From: Ferrimonas balearica
GTDB lineage: Bacteria > Pseudomonadota > Gammaproteobacteria > Enterobacterales > Shewanellaceae
DNA: 64,000 nt
Direction of reading: 5' to 3'
Assembly (NCBI RefSeq): GCF_019802085.1
Contig: NZ_JAHVHV010000002.1
Location: 124,001-188,000 of the forward strand
Position numbers and translations under genes: made by a program. Under the pieces are notes generated by a model that was not told where the DNA came from, did no database searches, and saw only the letters and a list, made by a program, of their open reading frames with translations. Shown here piece by piece: positions 1 to 7,696 of this stretch. The first letter of the stretch is position 1; each line of letters opens with the position of its first letter.

Positions 1-1
1 C

Positions 2-385
2 AGCATTCCCATGTACATCTGTGCTACCGCCTCCACCCCCATCGCCGCCGGTCTGCTGCTGGCGGGGGTCTCCCCCGGTGCGGTGCTGGTGTTCATGATG
101 GCGGGGCCGGCCACCAACATCGCCACCCTGGGCGTGGTGCGCAACGAGCTGGGCAAGCGGGCCCTGTGGGCCTACCTGACCGGGGTGATCGGCACCGCCA
201 TGCTGTTCGGATTCGCAGTGGACTTTGCCGTGGCCGAGTTTGGCTTCAAGGTGATGCCCCTGGTGGGCGAGGAGCACCGCATGCTGCCCCACGCCCTGGT
301 GTACGGCAGTGGCGTGCTGCTGGCCGTGCTGATGGCCAAAGCGCTGTGGGACAAGTGGGTGCCGGCGAAAGCCGCCCTGGCCTGA
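2..385 (+). CDS. SO_0444-type permease, C-terminal part (5' truncated by window)
   Basis: The reading frame is already open at the left edge (Ser-Ile-Pro before the first Met), so this is the C-terminal ~127 residues of a longer protein. It holds the motif CATASTPIAAGL, a P-G-A hinge (SPGAVLVFMMAGPATN) and about three hydrophobic segments. The duplicated 'pump-like' membrane architecture of the DUF318/ArsP-type permeases has this appearance, and the closest family I recall is the SO_0444-type Cu/Zn efflux transporter of Shewanella. Substrate is inferred from family only. Followed by a small secreted protein in the same direction. The N-terminal half is outside the window. Confidence 0.75.
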   Translation, partial: SIPMYICATASTPIAAGLLLAGVSPGAVLVFMMAGPATNIATLGVVRNELGKRALWAYLTGVIGTAMLFGFAVDFAVAEFGFKVMPLVGEEHRMLPHALVYGSGVLLAVLMAKALWDKWVPAKAALA

Positions 386-464
386 TGCCCTCGAGGTCAA
401 GAAGTGGGCGACTTCGGTCGCCCGTTCTGGTTGACTACCGCAGGAACCGTTTAGGAGACATCTG

Positions 465-785
465 ATGAAAGGGATCACCCTGCTGGCCGCCCTGCTGGCC
501 TCCACTTCCGCCCTGGCGGCGGACCCCCTGGTTTACCGTTGCAACCACGGCAACGCCGAGCGCCTTATCGAGGTGCGCTACCCCGCCGAGGCGCCGCTGC
601 CCTGTGAGGTGCACTACACCAAGGCCGAAGGCAGCCAGATGCTGTGGAGCGCCGCCAACACCGCCGGCTACTGTGAGCAGCGGGCGGAGAACTTCGTCGA
701 GAAGCAGCGGGGCTGGGGCTGGAGCTGCGAGCTTGAGGCCGTGGAGCCGGCACCGGCCACCGAGCCCGAGGCCCAGGTGGAGTAA
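465..785 (+). CDS. Small periplasmic protein of unknown function
   Basis: 106 residues beginning with a clear Sec signal peptide (MKGITLLAALLASTSALA, cleavage near Ala18). The mature part has four cysteines (YRCNHG, PLPCEV, GYCEQR, WSCELE), suggesting two disulfides, and an acidic Pro/Glu tail. A good ribosome site (AGGAGA) lies 6 bases before the ATG. It follows the permease by 79 bases and precedes a strong terminator, so it may share that transcript. I do not recognise the family with confidence. Confidence 0.75.
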   Translation: MKGITLLAALLASTSALAADPLVYRCNHGNAERLIEVRYPAEAPLPCEVHYTKAEGSQMLWSAANTAGYCEQRAENFVEKQRGWGWSCELEAVEPAPATEPEAQVE

Positions 786-796
786 GCCTGGACCGA

Positions 797-828
797 AAAA
801 AAACGCCGGCATCCGCCGGCGTTTTTTT
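797..828. terminator. Bidirectional intrinsic terminator
   Basis: Stem AACGCCGGC / GCCGGCGTT with a four-base loop, flanked by A-run on the left and T-run on the right. It separates the convergent secreted-protein gene (+) and lysO (-). Confidence 0.9.
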
Positions 829-1726
829 ATCCCCCCAGGGAGAGGAAGAAGGGGATCAGTATCGGCCCGGCCAGGGTCAGGACAAAGCCGCTGACGATGG
901 CGATGGGCACGGTCTGCGGGCCGCCGCTTTTCTGGATCACCGGCAGGGTGAAATCCATCGCCGTGGCGCCGCCGTAACCGATGGCCGAGGCCGGAGTGCG
1001 GCGCATCAGGATGGGGATCAGCACGATGGCAATGAGCTCACGGCACAGGTCGGCCAGGAAGGCCACCGAGCCCAGGGCCGGGCCCAGCTTGGCGCTCACC
1101 AGGGCACCGGAGAGGGAGTACCAGCCGGTGCCGGCGGCCAGGGCCAAACCATGGTGCACCGGCATCTGCCACAGCAGTGCGGTGGCGGCACCGGCCAGCA
1201 GGCTGGTGCCCAGCACCAGGGCGGCGATGGCCAGCCCCCGGGGGTTCAACAGGATCTGGCGCAGGCTCATGTTGCTGGCCCGCAGCTGGATGCCGATAAG
1301 CAACAGCAGCAGCATCAGGATGGCGTTGGCCCAGCTCTCGATCAGGTGGCCCGGCAGGGGCATCAGCATCCCCAGCATAAAGCCGGCCAGCACCACCCCC
1401 GCCAGCTGCAGCGACTCCATCACCATGGCAAGGGTGCGCACCCGGCCCTGCTCCTGGCCCAGGCTCAGGGGCCAGCGGCGGTCCACCAGGGGCAGCAGTG
1501 CCAGGTTGGCCACCAGGGTCAGACCGATCAGGGTGCCGGTCAGCCGGGCGATCTCCCCGATCTCCCCGGCCAGGTTGTCCAGTCCCCCGAGGCCCATGCC
1601 CATCAGCCCCAGGATCAGGTAGACCAGGGCGGTCAGGGCGCGGTCGATCAGGCGCAGGCTGGGCAGGTGACTGAGCTTGATGAGGTAGCCCAGCACCAGG
1701 GGGGAGAGAATGACCAGGGTGTCCAA
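827..1726 (-). CDS. lysO: Lysine exporter LysO family
   Basis: Multi-pass inner-membrane protein matching LysO (YbjE), the E. coli lysine/thialysine exporter. Shared blocks include LVILSPLVLGYLI at the start, YLILGLMGMGLGGLDNL, the GIQLRASNMSLRQILLNPRG stretch, ALAAGTGWYSLSGALV, DLCRELIAIVLIPIL and GATAMDFTLPVIQKSGG. The TTG at 1724-1726 gives 299 residues, the same length as E. coli LysO, with the N-termini aligned to within two residues. An in-frame ATG at 1778-1780 would add 18 residues that do not resemble the family; no ribosome site is clear for either start. Confidence 0.85.
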   Translation of the reverse strand: MDTLVILSPLVLGYLIKLSHLPSLRLIDRALTALVYLILGLMGMGLGGLDNLAGEIGEIARLTGTLIGLTLVANLALLPLVDRRWPLSLGQEQGRVRTLAMVMESLQLAGVVLAGFMLGMLMPLPGHLIESWANAILMLLLLLIGIQLRASNMSLRQILLNPRGLAIAALVLGTSLLAGAATALLWQMPVHHGLALAAGTGWYSLSGALVSAKLGPALGSVAFLADLCRELIAIVLIPILMRRTPASAIGYGGATAMDFTLPVIQKSGGPQTVPIAIVSGFVLTLAGPILIPFFLSLGG

Positions 1727-1840
1727 GGTGTTGTCCGCGTTAACAAAAGGCGCGGCAAGGTTAGCAAGATGGTATACCATCCACAAGTCACGGAACTCGC
1801 GGGCCCTGTGGTGGTCCCAGAGGCCTAAGAGGAGGTGATG

Positions 1841-2197
1841 ATGAGTAAACGCAGTGCGGTCTTCGGGGCCGTTATCTTGCTGTTGGGCCTGATGGGGTTT
1901 TCCCTCTACCAGCTGGGTGCCGGCAATCGATTGGCGCTGTCGCTGAACCAGGCCCATAAGAGTGAGGTGCTGATGTACGGGGCCAGTTGGTGTCCGGCCT
2001 GCGCCGCCACCCGGGAGTTTCTTAATGCCCGGAACCAGCCCTTTTTGGAGCTCGACATGGAGAATGACCCTCAAGCGGCCCGGGAGTTTGCCCAGTTCGG
2101 CGGCCACGGGATCCCGCTGGTGCTGATCGACGGTCGGGTGATCCGCGGCCATTCGCCGGCGGAGCTGGATCGGTTACTGGCGAGGCTGGAGAAGTAG
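1841..2197 (+). CDS. Membrane-anchored glutaredoxin/thioredoxin-like protein
   Basis: About 118 residues: a single N-terminal membrane segment (AVFGAVILLLGLMGFSLYQL), then a small thioredoxin fold with the active-site motif WCPAC near residues 49-53 and the cis-proline region GIPLVLIDG. C-x-x-C plus a short length points to a glutaredoxin-type disulfide oxidoreductase facing the periplasm, a topology inferred from the anchor. Three consecutive starts (GTG 1835, ATG 1838, ATG 1841) follow GGAGG at 1831-1835; the last has the best spacing. Divergent from lysO. Confidence 0.8.
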   Translation: MSKRSAVFGAVILLLGLMGFSLYQLGAGNRLALSLNQAHKSEVLMYGASWCPACAATREFLNARNQPFLELDMENDPQAAREFAQFGGHGIPLVLIDGRVIRGHSPAELDRLLARLEK

Positions 2198-2200
2198 GGG

Positions 2201-2398
2201 TCAGAGTCGGTCGCCGGCGAGGCTGAGCACCTCGACGTCGCCGCCGAGAACGGCGACGATCACCTTGCCCTGGCGGAAGGCGTCGGGCAGCATCACCCGC
2301 CCGCTGGTGCCGCGGGCCAGGCCGTTGAGCACCGCCTTTTTCATCACCAAGGACTCGTCACCATCGAAAAAGAGCACCGTCACCGTGTCGTTTGCCAC
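2201..2398 (-). CDS. TIGR02922-like small protein
   Basis: 65 residues if started at the GTG 2396-2398, which has GGGAGG five bases upstream. Sequence runs from VTVLFFDGDESLVMKKAVL through GRVMLPDAFRQGKVIVAVL to DVEVL. The pattern resembles the TIGR02922 family of small conserved proteins of Shewanella and relatives, whose function is unknown. A longer frame reaches upstream with other possible starts, but that part reads as non-coding leader. It lies between convergently placed grx-like and divergent helicase genes. Confidence 0.65.
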   Translation of the reverse strand: MANDTVTVLFFDGDESLVMKKAVLNGLARGTSGRVMLPDAFRQGKVIVAVLGGDVEVLSLAGDRL

Positions 2399-2682
2399 CC
2401 TGGCCTCCCTGTCAACAATCTGGCGTTGAGGGGCGTGTACAGCCGGATTGCTGCCGTTTAGATTACTCATTTTCTTCGCAAAAATTAACGAGATGGCAAC
2501 AATATTGAGGGGGCGGGGGCACTTTTGCAAGCCAGGCAATTCAAGCCAATTCCCGTTTTGTGAGCCGGCGGGAATTTGACGCCATTTGAGTCGGGGGCGG
2601 ACACAGGGCAAAATAGCGCCCCCTGTCGCTTGAGCGAACAGGGTATACTCTCCCCTTTACCCCCAACTCCCTGGAGTCCGCC

Positions 2683-4014
2683 TTGCAGTTTTCCGAGCTG
2701 GCGCTGGATAAGCGTCTGTTAGCCACCGTTGAGCACCTGGGCTTTGCCGAGGCGACCGAGATCCAGCAAAAGGCGATCCCCGCCGCCATCGCCGGCAAGG
2801 ATCTGCTGGCCAGCTCCCGCACCGGCTCGGGCAAGACCCTGGCGTTCCTGCTGCCGGCAATGCAGCGGCTGATGAAATCCAAGGCCCTGACCAAGCGCGA
2901 TCCGCGGGTGGTGATCCTGGCGCCCACCCGGGAGCTGGCCAAGCAGGTTTACGGCCAGCTGCGCCTGGTGGTGGCCAACACCCAGTTCAAGTCGCTGTTG
3001 ATCCTCGGCGGCGAAGACTTCAACCAGCAGAGCAAGGCCCTGGCCCGGGATCCCCACTTCGTGGTGGCCACCCCTGGCCGCCTGGCGGACCACCTGGAGC
3101 ACGGCCACCTCTACCTGAACGGACTGGAGCTGCTGATCCTGGACGAGGCGGATCGGATGCTGGATCTGGGCTTTGCCGATCAGCTCCAGGCGATCCATAA
3201 GGCCGCGGATCACCGCAAGCGCCAGACCCTGATGTTCTCCGCCACCCTGGATCACGCCGCGGTCAATCGCTTCGGCGCCGAGCTGCTGAACAACCCCATT
3301 CGCATCCGCATCGACTCCGAGGCCGAGATCCACAGCGACATCCACCACCGGATGCTGTTCTCCGATCACCTGGATCACAAGGAGGCCCAGCTCAAGGCCC
3401 TGCTGGAGAAGCAGGCGTTCAAGCAGCTGATCCTCTTTACCGCCACCCGCTCCGACACCGACCGCCTGGCGGGCCTGGTCAGCCAGTGGGGCTTCACCAC
3501 CCTGGCCCTGTCCGGGGATCTGAACCAGTCCGCCCGCAACCAGATCATGCAGGACTTTGCCGGTGGCAAGGCCCAGGTGCTGATCACCACCGACGTGGCC
3601 AGCCGGGGCCTGGACATCCCCCAGGTCTCCCATGTGGTCAACTTCGACCTGCCCAAGCACCCGGAGGAGTACGTCCACCGGGTGGGCCGCACCGGCCGGG
3701 CCGGGGCCAAGGGGGACGCCTTCTCCCTGGTGGGCCCCAAGGACTGGGTCAGCTTCAAAAAGCTCGAAGCCTTCCTCAACCAGAGCCTGGCCTTCGAGGC
3801 GCTGGAGGGGCTGGAGGCCCAGTTCAAGGGCTTTGCCGACAAGCCCAAGCGGGCGCCCGTCAAGGCCAAAAAAACGGCCAGTAAAGGGCGCAAGGGGCCG
3901 GCTCCCAAGCGGGCGCCGAAGAAGGTCAAGCGCGCTGCCGGCGGGCTGCGGGACATCGGCGACGCCCCCATGGTGGTGCGCAAGAAACCCAGCGCTGCCC
4001 CCGAGCAGGAGTGA
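2683..4014 (+). CDS. DEAD-box ATP-dependent RNA helicase
   Basis: 443 residues starting at TTG (GGAG 7 bases upstream). All DEAD-box motifs are present in order: Q motif TEIQQKAIP, motif I SRTGSGKT, Ia APTRELAKQ, Ib ATPGRL, II DEAD, III SAT, V TTDVASRGLDIP, VI HRVGRTGRAG. A basic, Lys/Pro-rich tail (about residues 375-443) probably binds RNA. Length and layout fit the SrmB/RhlE group of cytosolic ribosome-assembly or RNA-decay helicases; I cannot assign one paralogue. Followed at once by a strong hairpin terminator. Confidence 0.92.
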   Translation: MQFSELALDKRLLATVEHLGFAEATEIQQKAIPAAIAGKDLLASSRTGSGKTLAFLLPAMQRLMKSKALTKRDPRVVILAPTRELAKQVYGQLRLVVANTQFKSLLILGGEDFNQQSKALARDPHFVVATPGRLADHLEHGHLYLNGLELLILDEADRMLDLGFADQLQAIHKAADHRKRQTLMFSATLDHAAVNRFGAELLNNPIRIRIDSEAEIHSDIHHRMLFSDHLDHKEAQLKALLEKQAFKQLILFTATRSDTDRLAGLVSQWGFTTLALSGDLNQSARNQIMQDFAGGKAQVLITTDVASRGLDIPQVSHVVNFDLPKHPEEYVHRVGRTGRAGAKGDAFSLVGPKDWVSFKKLEAFLNQSLAFEALEGLEAQFKGFADKPKRAPVKAKKTASKGRKGPAPKRAPKKVKRAAGGLRDIGDAPMVVRKKPSAAPEQE

Positions 4015-4018
4015 ATCC

Positions 4019-4044
4019 CGGCCGCACCTCGTGCGGCCTTTTTT
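4019..4044 (+). terminator. Intrinsic terminator after the helicase gene
   Basis: GGCCGCAC-CTC-GTGCGGCC followed by TTTTTT, starting five bases past the helicase stop codon. Confidence 0.9.
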
Positions 4045-4082
4045 GTGGCTACCCTTGGGGGAGAATCCGTCGAGGCGAACCC

Positions 4083-4835
4083 GTGAAACTGCTGGCCCTG
4101 TTTCTGACCGGCTACCTGGCGATGGGGGCCCTGCTTACCCTGTTCCAGCGTCAGCTGATCTACCTGCCCTCCCCGCTGGACCCCCCGTCGCTGCCCAGCG
4201 AGTGGGTGGACACCGCCTGGGGTCGAGTTCAGGTGCACCCCCTGAATCCGGACCGTGCTCGGGCCCTGCTCTATTTCGGTGGCAATGCCGAGCTGGTGGG
4301 CTGGAGTGGGGCCGAGCTGGCGGCGGCGCTGCCGGATCACACCCTCTACCTGGTCAACTACCCCGGCTACGGCCACAGCGAAGGCAGCCCCAGCCAGGCC
4401 AGCCTGGTGGGCGCCGCCGTGGCGGTGTTTGATGTGGTGGCCCCCCGCCATCAGCAGGTGGGGGCCATCGGCCGCAGCCTGGGCTCGGCGGTGGTGGTGC
4501 AGCTGGCGGACCAGCGGCCCCTGGCCCGGCTGGCCCTGGTGACCCCCTTCGACAGCATCACCGCCCTGGCCCAACAGCAGATGCCCATCTACCCGGTGAC
4601 CTGGCTGGTCAAAGACCCCTTCGACAACCTGGCGGTGGCCCCGGAGTTGACCCAGCCCCGGCTGGTGGTGCTGGCCCGTTGGGACCAGGTGATCCCCAAG
4701 GCCCGAAGCCAGGCGCTGATCCAGGCCCTGGAGCCCGCCGGGCTCACCGTGGTGGAGCTGCCCCAGGCGGATCACAACACCCTCTCCCGCTACCCGGAGT
4801 ACTTCACCGCCCTGGCCAGCTTCTTTGCCCCCTAA
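4083..4835 (+). CDS. Alpha/beta hydrolase, membrane-anchored
   Basis: 250 residues from a GTG start. An N-terminal hydrophobic segment (LLALFLTGYLAMGALLTLF) probably anchors it with the catalytic domain outside or at the membrane. The nucleophile elbow is GRSLGS; an oxyanion-loop-like YFGGNAE, the acid in ARWDQVIP and the base in ADHNTL complete a triad in the usual order. It resembles the BEM46/ABHD13-type serine hydrolases; substrate unknown. The helicase terminator lies only ~40 bases upstream, so it has its own promoter or depends on read-through. Confidence 0.8.
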   Translation: MKLLALFLTGYLAMGALLTLFQRQLIYLPSPLDPPSLPSEWVDTAWGRVQVHPLNPDRARALLYFGGNAELVGWSGAELAAALPDHTLYLVNYPGYGHSEGSPSQASLVGAAVAVFDVVAPRHQQVGAIGRSLGSAVVVQLADQRPLARLALVTPFDSITALAQQQMPIYPVTWLVKDPFDNLAVAPELTQPRLVVLARWDQVIPKARSQALIQALEPAGLTVVELPQADHNTLSRYPEYFTALASFFAP

Positions 4836-4906
4836 AATCGCCCCCTAAGCGCCGTCGCTTCTGGTAGAGTGCGGCTTCTTTAGGCCTAGCAGTAAGGGGC
4901 AGTGGC

Positions 4907-5713
4907 ATGGTGGTGGCAGCGAAGATCGCCGCGGCGGTGGTGACCGTGGTGGGATTGGCCTGGTTGACGGAGCGGGTGGGACCGCGCTGGGCGGGGGTAC
5001 TGACCGGTTTCCCCCTGGGCACCGCGATACTGCTGTTCTTCTACGGCCTGGAGCAGGGCCCTCAGTTTGCCGCCGAGGCCGCGCCCTACGGTTTGCTGGG
5101 TCTGGTGGCCACCACCGGCTTTGCGCTGACCTACACCCTGACCGCCCCCCGTTTTGCCCGCCGCTCCTGGTGGCCCCTGGTACTGGCGCTGCTGGCCCTG
5201 TTGGGTCTGGCCACCCTGGGGCAGGCCAGCCCCAATCTTGGCCCCTGGGGCGCGCTGCTGGCCCTGGGCGGGGCGGCTCTGGCGATTCGCCTGACCCGAC
5301 GCCTGCCGGAGCCGGAGTTTGTCGCCGTCCGCGCCGGTTGGGGGCTGCTCTGGGCCCGGGCGGCCCTGGCGGCGGCCTTGGTGGTGGCGATCACCGCCCT
5401 GGCCGGCGCCGTGCCTCCCCAGTGGGCGGGGGTGATGGCCTCTTTCCCCATCACCCTGTTTCCGCTGATGCTGCTGTTGCAGTGGAGCTACGGCAGCGCG
5501 GTGGTGCAGACCCTCACCAAGCACTACCCCTACGGCGTCGGCAGCCTGGTGGTCTACACCCTGGCGGTGTGGGTGGGTTACCCGCGACTGGGGCTGGGGT
5601 TGGGCACCCTGCTGGCCTTTGCCCTGGCCGGCCTCTATCTGCTGGGCTATTGGCGCTGGAGCCTGCGCCGAACGGCTCCCTTAACCCCAGAGTCCCCCTC
5701 CGCACCCCAATAA
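4907..5713 (+). CDS. Multi-pass membrane protein with internal duplication
   Basis: 268 residues, about eight hydrophobic segments. Two halves share a pattern: GPRWAGVLTGFPLGTAILLF near residue 26 and PPQWAGVMASFPITLFPLML near residue 167, each followed by a Tyr-Gly. This indicates an ancient tandem duplication of a four-helix unit, as in small-solute permeases. No family name is given with confidence. The C-terminal ~20 residues are Ser/Pro-rich and cytosolic-looking. Convergent with the TetR gene downstream. Confidence 0.7.
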   Translation: MVVAAKIAAAVVTVVGLAWLTERVGPRWAGVLTGFPLGTAILLFFYGLEQGPQFAAEAAPYGLLGLVATTGFALTYTLTAPRFARRSWWPLVLALLALLGLATLGQASPNLGPWGALLALGGAALAIRLTRRLPEPEFVAVRAGWGLLWARAALAAALVVAITALAGAVPPQWAGVMASFPITLFPLMLLLQWSYGSAVVQTLTKHYPYGVGSLVVYTLAVWVGYPRLGLGLGTLLAFALAGLYLLGYWRWSLRRTAPLTPESPSAPQ

Positions 5714-5725
5714 CGCCGACGCCCT

Positions 5726-6274
5726 TCAGGCCTTGGCGGCCTGGGCCACCGCCGTCATCCAGAACTCGAGGGGGCCGGACAGGGCCTCCTGGGTGAGCGC
5801 CCCGGCGGCCGCCTCCTGGGCCAGGGCGTAGCCGTGCAGGTAATCCACCAGCAGATCCCGACAGTGGGCCAGGGTGATCGGCGGCAGCGCCAGCGGCGCC
5901 AGGGCCTGTTCGAACCGTTCGATGAACACCTGGGCCGGACCGGTGCTGGTCAGCCCAAGCAGGGTGCCCAACAGCCCCGGGTGGGCCTCCAGCAGCCCCA
6001 GGTAGCTGCGACACAGGGCCTCAATCTCAATCCGCCAGTCGCCGCCATCGGGTTGATGAATGTCGGCCACCAGGGAGCGGCACAGGGCGTCCAACAGCGC
6101 CGCCTTGTTGCCGAAGTAGTGGTAGATCGCCATGGGGTCCACCCCCAGGGCGCCGCTGATCGCCCGCACGCTGGGCACCTTACCCTCCTGACGCAGCAAG
6201 GTTTTGGCGCAATCCAGGATCCCTTCGCTGCTGAGCTGGCTCGGCCGGCCCCGCTTTTTCGCCTTGACAGTCAT
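5726..6274 (-). CDS. TetR/AcrR-family transcriptional regulator
   Basis: 182 residues. The N-terminus has a basic KKRGRPS run and a classic TetR helix-turn-helix (VRAISGALGVDPMAIYHYFGNKAALLDAL, residues ~37-65). The helical C-terminal ligand domain is not recognisable to a specific effector. It is divergent from a RibD-domain reductase at 6368, and a palindrome lies between them (see 6291-6323), so that gene is its likely target. Confidence 0.9.
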   Translation of the reverse strand: MTVKAKKRGRPSQLSSEGILDCAKTLLRQEGKVPSVRAISGALGVDPMAIYHYFGNKAALLDALCRSLVADIHQPDGGDWRIEIEALCRSYLGLLEAHPGLLGTLLGLTSTGPAQVFIERFEQALAPLALPPITLAHCRDLLVDYLHGYALAQEAAAGALTQEALSGPLEFWMTAVAQAAKA

Positions 6275-6290
6275 CCGCTGCCCCCTCTAC

Positions 6291-6323
6291 GATTTAATAA
6301 TTCTACGGTGTAGATTAAATCTG
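6291..6323. promoter_or_regulatory. Probable TetR operator in divergent promoter
   Basis: Nested inverted repeats: CTAC-GGT-GTAG in the centre and GATTTAAT / ATTAAATC outside (slightly off-centre). A/T-rich and placed between tetR and the reductase gene, where repressor binding would block both promoters. Assignment is by position and symmetry only. Confidence 0.5.
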
Positions 6324-6367
6324 TTTTTTCCCCGGAGCAAGCCGCCGGGGGGCATTGAGGAGGGGTT

Positions 6368-6916
6368 ATGGGTCACGTCGTTTACATTGCCACCAGTTTG
6401 GATGGCTACATCGCCGATCGCGACGGTGGACTGGATTGGCTGCACAGTGTGCCCAATCCCGAGGGGGATGATCTTGGCTTCGCCGAGTTCATCGCCGGCG
6501 TCGATGCCCTGGTGATGGGGCGCAACACCTACCAGACCCTGCTGGATTTTGACCTGGAGTTGCCGGCCCAGTGGCCCTACCCCAAGCCGGTCTACGTGGT
6601 CAGCCGTCAACCGGTGACGGTACCGGCGGCGCTCGAGGGGAAGGTGTTTGCCCTGGCCGCGGACGATCCCAGGGGGCTCAGTGACCGCCTGGCGGAGCTC
6701 GGTCACCAGCGGCTCTACGTGGATGGCGGACGCACCATCCAGGGATTTTTGGCGGCGGAGCTGATTGATGAGCTCATTCTGACCCAGATCCCCATCCTGC
6801 TGGGGGGAGGCGTGCCGCTGTTCGGCGCGCTGGCCGAGCCTCAGGCCTTCGAGCTGGTGCACAGCGAGGTGCTGCTGGGTGCTCTGGTCAAATCCCACTA
6901 CCGGCGACGCCGGTAA
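6368..6916 (+). CDS. Dihydrofolate reductase-like (RibD C-terminal domain) protein
   Basis: 182 residues, start preceded by GAGGAGG. Family signatures: IATSLDGYIAD at the N-terminus, VMGRNTYQTLL, VVSRQPV and LYVDGGRTIQGFLAAELIDELILTQIPILLGGG. These fit the YyaP/YwjB-type stand-alone RibD-C reductases that bind NADPH; physiological substrate is unknown. Its neighbour is a divergent TetR regulator, suggesting inducible expression. It ends at a shared terminator facing arsR. Confidence 0.9.
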   Translation: MGHVVYIATSLDGYIADRDGGLDWLHSVPNPEGDDLGFAEFIAGVDALVMGRNTYQTLLDFDLELPAQWPYPKPVYVVSRQPVTVPAALEGKVFALAADDPRGLSDRLAELGHQRLYVDGGRTIQGFLAAELIDELILTQIPILLGGGVPLFGALAEPQAFELVHSEVLLGALVKSHYRRRR

Positions 6917-6920
6917 GGGG

Positions 6921-6952
6921 CACAAAAAAACCGCGCCTTGGCGCGGTTTCTT
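6921..6952. terminator. Bidirectional intrinsic terminator
   Basis: ACCGCGCC-TT-GGCGCGGT with an A-run on the left and TTTC on the right, between the convergent reductase and arsR genes. Confidence 0.85.
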
Positions 6953-6955
6953 GTC

Positions 6956-7300
6956 TCAGCACATCGCGGCCTGGCGCTGGGGGCGATCCCCCATGGCTTC
7001 AAGCCGGGCGCTGTGGGGCGCCAACAGCTCCGGCTGGGCCTCGGCGATGTCCGTCAGGGTGCGGGCGAGCCAGGGCGGCAGCGGCGCCAGATCGTAGAAC
7101 ACCCACTGCCCCTGGCGGGTGTCGATCAGCAGGCCGTCGCTGCGCAGTCTGGCCAGGTGGCGGGAGATCTTGGGCTGGTTCTGGTCCAGCGCGGTGGTCA
7201 GTTCGCAGACGCATAGCTCCCCCTGTTGCTGGATAAGCAGCATGAGGCTCAGCCGGGTGTCGTCGGCCAGGCTTTTCAAGGCGGTTACCGGGGCAATCAT
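6956..7300 (-). CDS. arsR: ArsR-family arsenite-type repressor
   Basis: 114 residues from the ATG at 7298-7300, which has AGGAG five bases upstream; the frame continues upstream but without family similarity. Winged-helix core with ELCVCEL at residues 28-34, where Cys30 and Cys32 match the Cys-x-Cys As(III)/Sb(III) site in helix alpha3 of E. coli-type ArsR. The recognition helix is in QPKISRHLARLRSDGLL. It is divergent from arrAB with no arsB, arsC or acr3 gene nearby, so its likely local target is the respiratory arsenate reductase. Confidence 0.9.
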   Translation of the reverse strand: MIAPVTALKSLADDTRLSLMLLIQQQGELCVCELTTALDQNQPKISRHLARLRSDGLLIDTRQGQWVFYDLAPLPPWLARTLTDIAEAQPELLAPHSARLEAMGDRPQRQAAMC

Positions 7301-7619
7301 GGGGCTCCTCTGTGGGCATTGGGCTGGGTGGGCGACTGAAGCGCAGTATTGTGACACAGGGATGAGGGTGGCGTCACAGTTGCGAGTGATTCGCGTCTGA
7401 CCCAAGGGTGCGGCCACCCGGCTTTGTGGGTCGGCTCACACTCCGGGGCCCGTTTTCCCCGAGGCCCTGTGCCGTTCGATGGGACAAAAGTGGCGAAAAC
7501 CCCATGCCAAGCAGAGGGTTACTCACCAAGGAGCGGGGTTCGCCCAGGGCTTCGCAGAACGCCCGCTTTTGTCGCTGCACTCACCACCTTGATGCACCGG
7601 GGAGCAAAGAGTTTTTGCC

Positions 7620-7635
7620 TGTGAGGCCCGTCACC
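7620..7635 (+). promoter_or_regulatory. CRP-like site upstream of arrA
   Basis: TGTGA-GGCCCG-TCACC, one mismatch from the TGTGA-N6-TCACA core. Its centre is about 40 bases upstream of the start predicted from the TAATAT at 7656-7661, the class II position. cAMP-CRP control of arr is reported in Shewanella sp. ANA-3. Confidence 0.55.
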
Positions 7636-7657
7636 CTCCGGGAGGGAATTATCCCTA

Positions 7658-7685
7658 ATATATGGTGAACCGCATATGCATATAT
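7658..7685. promoter_or_regulatory. Candidate ArsR operator
   Basis: ATATATG-N14-CATATAT inverted repeat with a further CATATG at its middle, overlapping the -10 and start region of arrA. ArsR operators are A/T-rich imperfect palindromes in this position; identity here is inferred. Confidence 0.45.
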
Positions 7686-7696
7686 GAGTGTGAGCC

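Larger units (their letters stand above)
7301..7696. promoter_or_regulatory. arsR-arrA divergent control region
   Basis: 396 bases without a gene. Elements I can place: a CRP-like TGTGA-GGCCCG-TCACC at 7620-7635, a -10-like TAATAT at 7656-7661, and an A/T-rich inverted repeat at 7658-7685 overlapping the expected start of transcription. A small hairpin CCCTCC/GGAGGG lies at 7634-7646. The 7400-7610 part shows no structure I can interpret. Confidence 0.6.

Noticed and set aside
6264-6298. TTGACA / TTTAAT promoter before the reductase gene
   Set aside because: The spacer is 23 bases, too long for a sigma70 promoter.
7348-7378. TGTGA...TCACA pair near 7350-7375
   Set aside because: The half-sites are 19 bases apart rather than 6, so not a CRP site; the 7620-7635 site fits better.
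7400-7620. Possible molybdenum-cofactor riboswitch upstream of arrA
   Set aside because: G/C-rich with some pairing, but I could not match the conserved Moco motif elements; a covariance search would be needed.
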